Assembly (NCBI GenBank): GCA_963693105.1
Contig: OY843752.1
Location: forward strand, 124,001-188,000
Length of the DNA: 64,000 nucleotides
Reading direction: 5' to 3'
DNA from: Oxydemutator sp963693105
GTDB lineage: Bacteria; Pseudomonadota; Gammaproteobacteria; Poriferisulfidales; Oxydemutatoraceae
The position numbers and the translations under genes are program-made. A model generated the notes under the pieces. It saw only the letters and a list, made by a program, of their open reading frames with translations, did no database searches and was not told the DNA's origin. Shown here one piece after another: positions 53,409 through 63,472 of the stretch. The stretch's first letter is position 1; the number at the start of each line of letters is the position of its first letter.

Positions 53409-54563
53409 TCAAACAACATCCCCGCCCCAAAGCCCTCTGACAAACGCCTTGGCCGGCATCACCTCAATGCCGTCGCTTGTCTTGCGCGCCCGGGGTTCGC
53501 GGCAGACGACGATCCGGCGTTTGGTTCGGGGGTAATCCTCAACAAGGCTGCGCAAGCCTTTCAAGTGGCTGCTGTGCACACGCTCGGTTGATTTCACCTC
53601 GACGGCAACCTCCATATCGCCGAGCACAAAGTCCACCTCGACACCGCTCGCAAGCCGCCAATAGCAAAGTTCCGCATCGCGCTCCTGATAACTCAGGAAG
53701 GTGGACAGCTCATGAAAGACCCAATTCTCAAACGCCTTGCCGTACATCTCCGACCCGGCAAGCAGTTTGCCGCGTCTGGCCAGGCGGTTGACGATGCCGA
53801 CATCGGCGAAGTAAAACTTCGGCGCGCCAATCACGCGGCGCTTGGGGCGCTTGCGGTAAACCGGCAGCCATCTCGCAAGCAGCGTGTCTTCCAGAATCCG
53901 GAAGTAGTTTTTCACCGTGTGGCTCGACACGCCGCAATCACGGGCGATGTTCGAGAAGTTCACAATCTCGCCGTCGCTGAACGCGGCGATGTCCAGAAAA
54001 TCCGAAAACGCCGGCAGGCTTCGCACCAGACTTTCCGCCGCGACTTCCTCCTTCAGGTAATCGGCGATATAGGCATCCAGCAGGCGGTGCGGCCGTCCGG
54101 CCTGATAGATGTGAGGAAAGTAACCGTAGTTCAGCACCCGGTCCAAATCAAACTCACGACCGAGTTCGCTGGCGGAGAGGCCGTGCAATTCATAGCGGAC
54201 AGCCCTGCCTCCCAGCAAATTGGCGGCGCCGCGTTTCACCTTGCGCGCACTGGAACCGCACAGCGCGAAGTGCAAACCGCGATTCTCAATCAGCCAGTGG
54301 ACTTCATCCAGCAGCGCGGGAACCTTCTGTATCTCGTCAATCACGATTTGACGCCCGGAGGCCGGCTGCCCCGCTTCCATTTCTTCCCGAAGCGATTCGG
54401 GGCGGGAGAGGTAGCGACGAAACTCCTCCGACTTCAACAAATCAATCCAGCGGGCGTCCTTGTAGGTCGTCCGCAACAACGTGCTTTTCCCGGTCTGCCT
54501 CGGCCCCCAGAGAAAAAAAGACTCGGTGTCGGCAGACGGCAGAATGAGGTTTCTCTTGAACAT
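53409..54563 (-). CDS. AAA ATPase with DUF4143
   Basis: A 384-aa protein of the widespread AAA_14/DUF4143 group. Walker A GPRQTGKST is at residues 20-28, Walker B IVIDEIQK at about 73-80, and the sensor region is FALCGSSARKVKRG. The C-terminal DUF4143 nuclease-like part includes YWRLASGVEVDFVLGDMEVAVEVKST. The family is common in bacterial accessory regions; the function is not settled. The ATG at 54563 is chosen over a TTG three codons earlier. Confidence 0.88.
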   Translation of the reverse strand: MFKRNLILPSADTESFFLWGPRQTGKSTLLRTTYKDARWIDLLKSEEFRRYLSRPESLREEMEAGQPASGRQIVIDEIQKVPALLDEVHWLIENRGLHFALCGSSARKVKRGAANLLGGRAVRYELHGLSASELGREFDLDRVLNYGYFPHIYQAGRPHRLLDAYIADYLKEEVAAESLVRSLPAFSDFLDIAAFSDGEIVNFSNIARDCGVSSHTVKNYFRILEDTLLARWLPVYRKRPKRRVIGAPKFYFADVGIVNRLARRGKLLAGSEMYGKAFENWVFHELSTFLSYQERDAELCYWRLASGVEVDFVLGDMEVAVEVKSTERVHSSHLKGLRSLVEDYPRTKRRIVVCREPRARKTSDGIEVMPAKAFVRGLWGGDVV

Positions 54564-54743
54564 CAAGTTCAATATATCATGATAATTTGAATAAGAAAAA
54601 TGGCTTAACCTGGAATGCGGCGAAAATCTCCAGACTGTACAATATCCTCAGGCTACGACTTGGCGAGCAACGGGCCGGGCATGACGGTGGCTATCACCGG
54701 GCTCAAGCCTTTAACATCGCCAACAACAAAGGAGACTGGTTCC

Positions 54744-54953
54744 ATGAAAAAAGAATTTACTCTGGATTACTGGATGGATGACGGCTGGTATGTCGGCAGA
54801 CTTCGTGAGGTTCCCGGTGTTTTCAGTCAAGGAGAAACATTCGAGGAATTGCAACTGAACATCAAAGACGCATTTAACTTGATGCGGCAAGAATCTCCAT
54901 CAATGCCTGTCGAAAAATTCAACTCTGCTGAATTATCAGTAGAAATACCTTGA
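54744..54953 (+). CDS. hicB: HicB-like antitoxin
   Basis: A 69-aa partial-RNase-H-fold protein: FTLDYWMDDGWYVGRLREVP, then GVFSQGETFEELQLNIKDAF, characteristic of HicB. It lacks a C-terminal DNA-binding domain. Preceded by AAAGGAG. It normally neutralises the HicA toxin, whose gene follows with overlapping stop/start but looks truncated here. Confidence 0.82.
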   Translation: MKKEFTLDYWMDDGWYVGRLREVPGVFSQGETFEELQLNIKDAFNLMRQESPSMPVEKFNSAELSVEIP

Positions 54954-55066
54954 AGCGTAAACAACTTGTCAGGCAAATTATCGCCGAAGGTTGTTATCTT
55001 AAAAGGCGGGGTGGCAGACATGAATTTACGCCAGTCCCGGCAACTCGGGATACAAAAATCATCTGA
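54950..55066 (+). pseudogene. hicA: Truncated hicA toxin remnant
   Basis: From a TTG overlapping the hicB stop, 38 codons read MKRKQLVRQIIAEGCYLKRR, GGRHEF, TPVPATRDTKII, then a stop. The start and the GGRH catalytic region (HicA His) match HicA, but intact HicA is usually 60-80 aa. The segment after the histidine is short, as if part of the gene had been deleted. Possibly an inactive toxin; a functional minimal version cannot be ruled out. Confidence 0.6.
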
Positions 55067-55118
55067 TTAATCACCAAAAACTCCTCTCAGCCTCCTGCAA
55101 CCCTTGTAAAATACCCCC

Positions 55119-56964
<1,846 letters not shown>

Positions 56965-56978
<14 letters not shown>

Positions 56979-57447
56979 AATCCGGCTGGTCATCCGGCTG
57001 GCCGCCCTTGCGCTCGGCTGCGGCGCCGCTCCGGCGGCGGCGGACACCCCCGTTTCCGACGGCCTGCATCACGTCAAAAGCCGCCACAACATCGCCGACA
57101 CCGTAGAGCGCGCGAAGCGCATGCTGGAACATCAGGGCTTTCGCGTGTTCGGCGTCATTGATCACGCCGACAACGCCAGCAAGGCCGGCCTTGAACTTCC
57201 GCCGACGCAACTGCTGGTGTTCGGCAACCCCGCAAGCGGCACCCCGCTGATGCAAGCCAACCGCCTCATCGCAATAGACCTGCCGCTCAAACTGCTGGTC
57301 TGGGAGGACGCCGACGGCGTCGTCTGGATCAGTTACAACGACGCCGCTTTCCTGCAAAAGCGCCATCATCTGGGCGGCCACAAACAGCCGTTCGGCAACA
57401 TGGCGCGGTTGCTCAAAGACCTGGGCCGCGCCTCGGCCACCCGCTGA
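56965..57447 (+). CDS. DUF302 family protein, exported
   Basis: A 160-aa protein with an N-terminal export signal (VIRLAALALGCGAAPAAA) and a DUF302 fold: KSRHNIADTVERAKRMLEHQ, then GFRVFGVIDH, FGNPASGTPLMQ and LPLKLLVWEDADG. Function of DUF302 is not established; a link to small-molecule or metal binding has been suggested. The start overlaps the mnmG stop by 14 nt, and the gene sits inside an otherwise conserved block. Confidence 0.85.
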
Positions 57448-57451
57448 ACCG

Positions 57452-58090
57452 GTGGACGCGGCGGCGTCACTGCGCCGGGGGCTTGCCGAACTCGGCCTGC
57501 AAGCCTGCGGCGCGCAAATTGAAACCCTGCTGGCGTGGTTGCGCCTGCTCGAAAAATGGAACCGCGCATACAACCTGACCGCGGTCAGAAAACTGCCCGA
57601 CATGATTCCCCGCCTCGTTCTGAACAGCGCCGCGGCGGTACCGCATCTGCGCGGGCGGGAGATACTGGACGTCGGCAGCGGCGCCGGCATCCCCGGCATC
57701 GTGCTGGCGGTGCTGGCGCCCGAACGCCGTTACACGCTGCTCGACAGCAACGGCAAAAAAACCCGCTTTCTGGAGCACTGCCGGATGAGCCTGCCGCTCG
57801 ACAACGTCACCGTCGTGCACCGGCGCGCCGAGACCTTCGCCCCGGCCACCGGCTTCGACACGATCATCAGCAGGGCTTTCGCCGCGCTGGCCGGTTTCAC
57901 CGAGGCCACCCGCCACCTGGGACGCCCCGGCGCGCTGTGGCTGGCGCTGAAAGGCCGGGTTCCGGCGGCGGAATTTCAGGAGATTGAACACAATCAGGCA
58001 AAATACGATATAAAGTGCAGTTCGAGACCGTTGCAAATTCCGGACACCTCGCGTCCGGCGACATTGGTCAGTATCGAAATCGGGCCATGA
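57452..58090 (+). CDS. rsmG: 16S rRNA (guanine(527)-N(7))-methyltransferase
   Basis: A 212-aa SAM methyltransferase with motif I DVGSGAGIPGIVLAVLAP and the N-terminal LLEKWNRAYNLTAV typical of RsmG. A GTG at 57452 starts it 4 nt after the preceding stop. Its TGA overlaps the parA ATG. Confidence 0.94.
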   Translation: MDAAASLRRGLAELGLQACGAQIETLLAWLRLLEKWNRAYNLTAVRKLPDMIPRLVLNSAAAVPHLRGREILDVGSGAGIPGIVLAVLAPERRYTLLDSNGKKTRFLEHCRMSLPLDNVTVVHRRAETFAPATGFDTIISRAFAALAGFTEATRHLGRPGALWLALKGRVPAAEFQEIEHNQAKYDIKCSSRPLQIPDTSRPATLVSIEIGP

Positions 58091-58854
58091 GGAAAATCTA
58101 CGCAGTCACAAACCAGAAAGGCGGAGTCGGCAAAACGACGACGAGCGTCAACCTCGCCGCGTCGCTGGCGGCCACCGGGCGGCGTGTGCTGCTGGTGGAC
58201 TTCGACCCGCAGGGCAACGCCACGACCGCGAGCGGCGTTGACAAAAACCAACTCGAACATTCCAGCGCCGACGTGCTGGCCGGCGAGCCGGCGCGCTCGT
58301 GCATCGTCCACGCCGGGGTCGCCGGTTACGATCTGCTCGGCGCCAACGGCGCGCTGACGGTGAGCGAAGTGGAATTGATGAGCCAGCCCAAGCGCGAGTT
58401 CCGCCTGCGCGACGCGCTGGCGGCGCCGACGGACGACTACGACTACATCCTGATTGACTGCCCGCCGACTCTGAACACGCTGACGGTCAACGCGCTGGTC
58501 GCCGCGCACGGCGTCATCATCCCGATCCAGTGCGAGTATTTCGCGCTCGAAGGGCTGTCCTCGCTGCTGCAAACGGTCGAGCGGGTGCGCCAGTCGGCCA
58601 ACCCCGGGCTGCGCGTCGAGGGCGTCTTGAGAACCATGTTCGATCCGCGCAACAACCTCGCGCTCGACGTCTCGCGGCAGTTGGTGCTGCACTTCGAGAA
58701 AGAACTCTACGAGGCGGTGATTCCGCGCAACGTGACGCTGGCGGAAGCGCCGAGCCACGGCATGCCGATTCTGCAATACGACAAACACTCGCGCGGTTCG
58801 CGGGCCTACCTGGAACTGGCAGGCGAGATGCTGACGCGCGAAGGCGCGGTCTGA
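58087..58854 (+). CDS. parA: Chromosome partitioning ATPase ParA/Soj
   Basis: A 255-aa ParA ATPase: deviant Walker A KGGVGKTTTSVNLA, Walker A' LLVDFDPQGNATT, Walker B DYILIDCPPTLN. The ATG at 58087 overlaps the rsmG stop (ATGA). It moves ParB-bound origins. It is followed by parB after 4 nt. Confidence 0.95.
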   Translation: MRKIYAVTNQKGGVGKTTTSVNLAASLAATGRRVLLVDFDPQGNATTASGVDKNQLEHSSADVLAGEPARSCIVHAGVAGYDLLGANGALTVSEVELMSQPKREFRLRDALAAPTDDYDYILIDCPPTLNTLTVNALVAAHGVIIPIQCEYFALEGLSSLLQTVERVRQSANPGLRVEGVLRTMFDPRNNLALDVSRQLVLHFEKELYEAVIPRNVTLAEAPSHGMPILQYDKHSRGSRAYLELAGEMLTREGAV

Positions 58855-58858
58855 GACG

Positions 58859-59782
58859 ATGGCCGACAACAAGCACGGGGGCAACCGCAAGGTCAAGGGC
58901 AAGGGCAAGCGCAGGGGCCTGGGCGCGCTCGGCGTGGACGTGCTGCTGACCTCGGCGCGCCCGGTGCCGGTGGACGCCGGGGCAAACGATACGCAACTGC
59001 ACCAGATTCCGCTCGACCACATCCGCCCCGGGCGGCACCAGCCGCGCAAGCGGATGGACGAGGACGCCCTGCGCGAACTCGCCGGCTCGATCAAAAGCCA
59101 GGGGCTGATTCAGCCGGTGGTGGTGCGCGCCGACGCCGACAAGCCGCAGCACTACGAACTGGTCGCCGGCGAGCGGCGCTGGCGGGCGGCGCGGCTGGCG
59201 GGCCTTGAGCACATTCCCGCGCTGGTGCGCTCGCTCGATGAAAACGACGCCGCGGCGATTGCGCTGATCGAGAACATCCAGCGCGAGGACCTGAACCCGC
59301 TTGAAGAGGCGGCGGCGATACAGCAGCTCATCATCAAGTTCGACCTGACTCACGAGCAGGCGGCAGGCGCCATCGGCCGTTCGAGGCCGGCGGTTTCCAA
59401 CCTGCTGCGGCTGCTCCATCTCAGCCCCGAAGTGCGCGACTGGCTCGAACAGCGGCGCTTCGAGATGGGGCACGCGCGCACCTTGCTGCAACTCGGGAAA
59501 GAGCGGCAGGCGGACGCCGCGCGCACGATCATCGAGCGCAAGATGACGGTGCGCGAGGCGGAACACCATGTTGAAACGCTGCTGAAGAAAGACGGCGCCG
59601 CCGCAAAAAAACACCGCCGCAAAAAAACGCCGCCGGAGATTGCGTCGCTTGAACGCGAACTATCCGAGATCCTCAGCGCATCGGTCAGCGTGCAGTACAA
59701 CACGCGCTCCGGCGGGGGCAAACTGCTGATCCACTATGCCAGCCTCGGCGAACTCGACGGCATCCTCGACAAAATCCGCTGA
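58859..59782 (+). CDS. parB: Chromosome partitioning protein ParB
   Basis: A 307-aa ParB: N-terminal CTPase/ParB domain (GERRWRAARLAGL, ALIENIQREDLNPLEEA), a helix-turn-helix (THEQAAGAIGRSRPAVSNLLR) and a C-terminal dimerisation region ending DGILDKIR. A Lys-rich linker (KKHRRKKTPPE) precedes the last part. The final 33 codons with the stop are repeated twice downstream. No parS site was recognised in this window. Confidence 0.95.
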   Translation: MADNKHGGNRKVKGKGKRRGLGALGVDVLLTSARPVPVDAGANDTQLHQIPLDHIRPGRHQPRKRMDEDALRELAGSIKSQGLIQPVVVRADADKPQHYELVAGERRWRAARLAGLEHIPALVRSLDENDAAAIALIENIQREDLNPLEEAAAIQQLIIKFDLTHEQAAGAIGRSRPAVSNLLRLLHLSPEVRDWLEQRRFEMGHARTLLQLGKERQADAARTIIERKMTVREAEHHVETLLKKDGAAAKKHRRKKTPPEIASLERELSEILSASVSVQYNTRSGGGKLLIHYASLGELDGILDKIR

Positions 59783-60205
59783 TGTTTCAGACGTCGCCCG
59801 GCGGCGTGTGCTTCCAGCGGCGGTGCGTCCACAGCCAACTCTGCGGGCGGCGCAGAACACAGCGTGCAGTACAACACGCGCTCCGGCGGCGGCAAACTGC
59901 TGATTCACTACGCCAGCCTCGGCGAACTCGACGGCATCCTCGACAAAATCCGCTGACGTTTCAGACGTCGCCCGGCGGCATGTGCTTCCAACGATGGTGC
60001 GTCCAGCCAGCTGGGCGGCGCTGAACGCAGCGTGCAGTACAACACGCGCTCCGGCGGGGGAAAACTGCTGATCCACTACGCCAGCCTCGGCGAACTCGAC
60101 GGCATCCTCGACAAAATCCGCTGACGTTTCAGACGTCGCCCGGCGGCGCGTGCTTCCAGCGGCGGTGCGTCCACAGCCAGCTCTGCGGGCGGCGCAAAAC
60201 GCAGC
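59686..60205. repeat. Tandem triplication of the parB tail plus the lpxL tail
   Basis: Three copies of a unit of about 170 bp. Copy 1 starts at 59686, copy 2 is displaced by 174 nt and copy 3 by a further 168 nt. Each unit holds the last about 97 nt of parB with its TGA (59780, 59954, 60122), then the last about 75 nt of the convergent lpxL-like gene. The first unit serves the real parB; the third serves the real lpxL. The middle material (59783-60128) is redundant. Differences are a few bases per copy plus a 6-nt deletion in copy 2. Confidence 0.93.
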
Positions 60206-60968
60206 GTTCAATCGCGCGGGCGTAAGCGCGAATGAACTCCTCTTCATGGCCCTTGCGGACGACGCCGAGACGTTCGAAACGCGCGTGATAGACGCCGCGC
60301 CCGCGGCGCTCGGCGGCGACGAAAAAAACCGGCGTCCGGAACATCGCCGCGAGTCTCGCAACCTCGGCGCTGAACGCGGTGGGGCGGCCAAACAACGGCG
60401 TCCAGCAGGCGTTGCGCCCGCCCTTCGGCCACTGGTCGGCGATGATGGCGAACAGGCAGCGGCGGCGGCGCTGGCGGACGATTTCCGTGCCGACCTCGCG
60501 GTGGCGCACGGGGGTCGCGCCGAAGCGCGCGCGCACGCGGTTGATGAACGCGCCGGCGCCGAACCGCTGCGGCTTGTGAACCGCAAACATCGGCCAGCCG
60601 AGAGACAACATGCAACTCTGCAAAAGCCACTCCCAGTTGCCGAAGTGCGCCGACAACAGCAGCACCGGCCGCTCCTCGCGGACTTCATCGAATATTTCGG
60701 GGTTGTCCAGCCGCACGCGCCGCTGCAACTCCCGTGAATCAAGCGACGCGAGTTTGATGGTCTCGGCGGCGACCTCGGCCAACTCCCGGTAGCAACGTGC
60801 GGACAGTTGCCGTATCCGCGCCGCCGGGTCATCGGGAAACGCCCGCCTCAAATTCCCGTACACCGTGTCGCGGCGGTAGCGGACGACGTGGCGCAGCAGC
60901 CAGAAAAGCGCGTGGCTGACGGCATAGAGGACGCCCAGTGGCAGACGGGAAAGCAGGCGGTACAACAT
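60129..60968 (-). CDS. LpxL/HtrB-type lipid A acyltransferase
   Basis: A 279-aa lysophospholipid acyltransferase-like protein. An N-terminal hydrophobic anchor (LLSRLPLGVLYAVSHALFWLL) is followed by the catalytic H-x4-E motif SAHFGNWEW and the glycine segment PTAFSAEVARLA. Family members add secondary acyl chains to Kdo-lipid A at the inner membrane. LpxL and LpxM types cannot be separated by eye. The ATG at 60968 starts the homologous part. Its 3' end lies in the repeated junction with parB. Confidence 0.85.
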   Translation of the reverse strand: MLYRLLSRLPLGVLYAVSHALFWLLRHVVRYRRDTVYGNLRRAFPDDPAARIRQLSARCYRELAEVAAETIKLASLDSRELQRRVRLDNPEIFDEVREERPVLLLSAHFGNWEWLLQSCMLSLGWPMFAVHKPQRFGAGAFINRVRARFGATPVRHREVGTEIVRQRRRRCLFAIIADQWPKGGRNACWTPLFGRPTAFSAEVARLAAMFRTPVFFVAAERRGRGVYHARFERLGVVRKGHEEEFIRAYARAIERCVLRRPQSWLWTHRRWKHAPPGDV

Positions 60969-61339
60969 GGGTGAAAGCGGTCTTCCGGAAAACGCGCTGC
61001 CGACAGTATAATGCGCGCCGCCGCTTTGGGCGGGTGCGAAAAGCGATTCATTGCGGCAATCCGGCTTGTATGCGGTGTCCTGCGGCAGACGAGCGGGCTT
61101 GTCCACTCAGCAATAAGAACTGTTCTCCCGCCGGGCCTCCCGGAATCTTGTCGGCCACGAGTACCCGGAACCCGACCCACCGCCGAACCGCTGCTTCAAA
61201 AAACCTGGCGAGTGTTTCCCGGTTCTGCATGATATCGTCGTTCATGCGTTCAGAAGCCTGTGGCAAAGGCAGCCCGCGTGCAGAATTTAGGGGGCATGAA
61301 CTTGCATTGCCTCCTGGAAAAACGGATACTGTCCGCCTT
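60969..61339. other. 371-bp region between lpxL-like gene and outer-membrane protein gene
   Basis: No firm gene. The minus strand has a 65-codon frame (61245-61048) beginning MNDDIMQNRETLARFFEAAV, without a ribosome binding site; it could be a small gene or chance. A plus-strand TATAAT at 61007-61012 has no good -35 and no clear target. Confidence 0.3.
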
Positions 61340-62056
61340 ATGATGAACTCACAAAGACAAACGACCCTACTCCGAGCCATGGTTTTTGCGGTTCTGCCGG
61401 TGGCTGCGATGCCCGCCGCCGCCGCCGAAACAACCCTCGACCTGCAATGGCAGACGCGGCACGTCACCGAGGCGCGCGACAACATCAACAACGGCGGCTT
61501 CTTCGGCGTCAAACTGGTGCACCGGTTCGACTCCGGCGCGTTTGCCGGCTGGTGGCACATTGTCGGCGACCAGACCCACTACCACAAAAACAACGCGTTC
61601 GTCGGTTATGGCCGCCAGTTGAATGATTTCTACGTCGAAGCCTCTTACATACGGCTTAACTTCTGGGAGCGCAAAGGCCCCGCAAACGGCTCCCATGAGT
61701 TCTACCTGTTCACTTCCTGGCATGGTCTCGACTGGCTGACACCCTCGCTGGATTACTATTACAACACCCGCTTCGACGGCGCCCATATCCAGTTGAACGT
61801 TCAAAGCCCGGGCCTCATCAAGGCCGGGCCGGTTTCGGTGTCGCCCTACATCGGCATCGCCGTGGACGAAGATTATTCGACGACCGGCCACGACGGCCTG
61901 AACCACATCGAGGTCGGCTTCAGGGGTAAAGTCCCGTTGTCGGAAAAGACCACGTTAAAATTCTTCTTCTCACACGCCGACGCGCGCGCCGACGTCAAGA
62001 AACAGGGCCTCGGCGACGAAAACTGGGCCGGTATCCACCTGTCGTTCATCCTCTGA
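61340..62056 (+). CDS. Outer-membrane beta-barrel protein (paralogue 1)
   Basis: A 238-aa exported protein: signal sequence (AMVFAVLPVAAMPAAAAET), then alternating strands rich in aromatic residues, such as TLDLQWQTRHVTEARDNIN and NDFYVEASYIRLNFW. It ends with a beta-signal-like NWAGIHLSFIL (terminal aromatic/hydrophobic). It aligns along its whole length with the next gene (QTRHVTEARDN/HSKYITQGRDN, GDQTHYH/GDQQHYQ, YSTTGHDGLNHIE/YSTKEHDGLDYLE). Likely a small porin-like barrel; ligand unknown. The open frame extends upstream, but only the signal peptide start makes sense. Confidence 0.75.
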   Translation: MMNSQRQTTLLRAMVFAVLPVAAMPAAAAETTLDLQWQTRHVTEARDNINNGGFFGVKLVHRFDSGAFAGWWHIVGDQTHYHKNNAFVGYGRQLNDFYVEASYIRLNFWERKGPANGSHEFYLFTSWHGLDWLTPSLDYYYNTRFDGAHIQLNVQSPGLIKAGPVSVSPYIGIAVDEDYSTTGHDGLNHIEVGFRGKVPLSEKTTLKFFFSHADARADVKKQGLGDENWAGIHLSFIL

Positions 62057-62121
62057 ACAACAAGCGGCGCACACCGCCGCAAAAAAGGGCACTGTGCAAA
62101 AAACCTGACGAACATACCGGC

Positions 62122-62150
62122 TTGACAGCCTCTTTGCGAATGAGTATAAT
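62122..62150 (+). promoter_or_regulatory. Perfect consensus sigma70 promoter
   Basis: TTGACA at 62122-62127 and TATAAT at 62145-62150 with exactly 17 nt between them, the strongest promoter in the window. It drives the second outer-membrane protein gene and probably the P19-type gene after it. Confidence 0.85.
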
Positions 62151-62160
62151 TCCCATTATC
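62142..62160. promoter_or_regulatory. Fur-box-like site over the -10 region
   Basis: The 19 nt GAGTATAATTCCCATTATC match the classical Fur box (repeats of GATAAT) at about 13 of 19 positions, with a perfect right half (CATTATC). It overlaps the TATAAT and the likely start of transcription, where Fur usually represses. The downstream P19-type gene fits iron control. Inferred only. Confidence 0.45.
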
Positions 62161-62183
62161 AAAAAGGAGGAGCCAGTAATCCA

Positions 62184-62921
62184 ATGTTCTTACAGATAAA
62201 AAACAGAATTGCCTTGATTGTCGTTGTGGCAGTTTCCCTGCTGCCGGCGGCGGCGGCGGCGGTCCCCGTTGCGGCCACTTTCGAGACCGGGTGGCATTCA
62301 AAATACATCACGCAGGGGCGCGACAACCTTGACGAAGGCGGCGTATTCACGGCGGAACTGGCGGTGGAGCCGGAGGCGGGCGCCCTCGCAGGCACTTTTG
62401 CCGGCGCCTGGTTCGCCGTCGGCGACCAGCAGCACTATCAGGAAACCAACCTGTATGCAGGCATCGGCCGTCAATGGGGCGACTTCTTTGTTGAGGCGGC
62501 GTACACCTGGCTGCACTTTCATCCCACCGAAGAGCACGGCGAAAAGGACGACAACGAATTCTTTCTGGCCGTCGCCTACGAAGGCTGGGAATCGATCACC
62601 CTATCCGCCGAATACCTTCATGCCACTGACGCCGACGGCGCCCAGCTGCTGATGACGCTCACCGGCGCCGACGCCGTCCGGGCAGGCCCGGTTACGCTGT
62701 CTCCCTACGCCGCCGCCGCCTTTGACTACGGCTACTCGACAAAGGAACACGACGGCCTGGATTACCTGGAAGCCGGTGTCGCAGGCGGCGTCGCGCTGTC
62801 GGACCTGGTTGAACTCAACTTCTACCTTTCCCATTCCTTCGCGCGCGCGGACATCGAAAGAGAAGGCGAGGGAGACAAAACCTGGGCCGGCATCAGCATC
62901 GGGTTGAACTTGCAGGAGTGA
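62184..62921 (+). CDS. Outer-membrane beta-barrel protein (paralogue 2)
   Basis: A 245-aa exported protein with a signal sequence (ALIVVVAVSLLPAAAAAV) and amphipathic strands. It is a clear paralogue of the gene before it and ends NLQE after TWAGISIGL. It has the strong promoter described above and AAGGAGG ahead of the ATG. It overlaps no other gene; the P19-type gene starts 5 nt later, suggesting a shared role in metal or iron uptake across the outer membrane (inference). Confidence 0.78.
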   Translation: MFLQIKNRIALIVVVAVSLLPAAAAAVPVAATFETGWHSKYITQGRDNLDEGGVFTAELAVEPEAGALAGTFAGAWFAVGDQQHYQETNLYAGIGRQWGDFFVEAAYTWLHFHPTEEHGEKDDNEFFLAVAYEGWESITLSAEYLHATDADGAQLLMTLTGADAVRAGPVTLSPYAAAAFDYGYSTKEHDGLDYLEAGVAGGVALSDLVELNFYLSHSFARADIEREGEGDKTWAGISIGLNLQE

Positions 62922-62926
62922 CCACA

Positions 62927-63472
62927 ATGAAAAAATGCCCGGCGGTCTTGTGCCTGACACTGCTGCTTGCGGGGCACGTCCACGCCGTTGAACTGATTAT
63001 CGGCGAGGAAACCGTGGCGCCGGGCATCGTTTTCATCTTTGAGGGCGCCGTCAAGGACGACATCACCCCCGCCGCCCACCACCTGCCGGCGGACAAGACG
63101 CACGTTCATCTGGAGGCGCGGGTCAACTGGGCGGAGAAATCCATCCCGCAAGGAACGCCTGCGGGCGGCTTTGTGCCCTACCTGACGATAACGGCGCGGG
63201 TCGTCAACCAGAAAACCGGGGCCGTGCTGATGACCGACCTGCTGCCGCACATCAACCTGGTGGACAACTTCCACTACGCGCGCAACATCGCACTGCCGGG
63301 CGCGGTCAACGACCGCTACGAGGTGACTTTCCACGCCTCGCCGCCGACGGGAGCCGGCCTGTCCTACCATCTCGACTGGCGCAAAGAATACGGCGGCGGA
63401 TTACTCGAGGCCGCCTCGTTTCATTACAAAAACGTTGACTTTGAAGCCGTCGCCAAAGCGACGCGGGGCTGA
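62927..63472 (+). CDS. P19/Tp34 family periplasmic iron-binding protein
   Basis: A 181-aa protein with a signal peptide (AVLCLTLLLAGHVHA) and the Ig-like P19/Tp34 fold: LPADKTHVHLEARVNW, GFVPYLTITARVVNQKTG, LLPHINLVDNFHYARNI, then DRYEVTFHASPP. P19/FetP proteins bind copper and iron in the periplasm and support iron uptake, usually with a membrane partner FetM/FTR1, which is not seen here. The C-terminal part continues past the usual fold. The start is the ATG at 62927 after CAGGAG. Its 3' end is duplicated downstream. Confidence 0.8.
   Translation: MKKCPAVLCLTLLLAGHVHAVELIIGEETVAPGIVFIFEGAVKDDITPAAHHLPADKTHVHLEARVNWAEKSIPQGTPAGGFVPYLTITARVVNQKTGAVLMTDLLPHINLVDNFHYARNIALPGAVNDRYEVTFHASPPTGAGLSYHLDWRKEYGGGLLEAASFHYKNVDFEAVAKATRG

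Noticed and set aside
61048..61245. Possible 65-aa minus-strand gene
   Set aside because: Plausible composition but no ribosome binding site or family; mentioned only within the intergenic entry.
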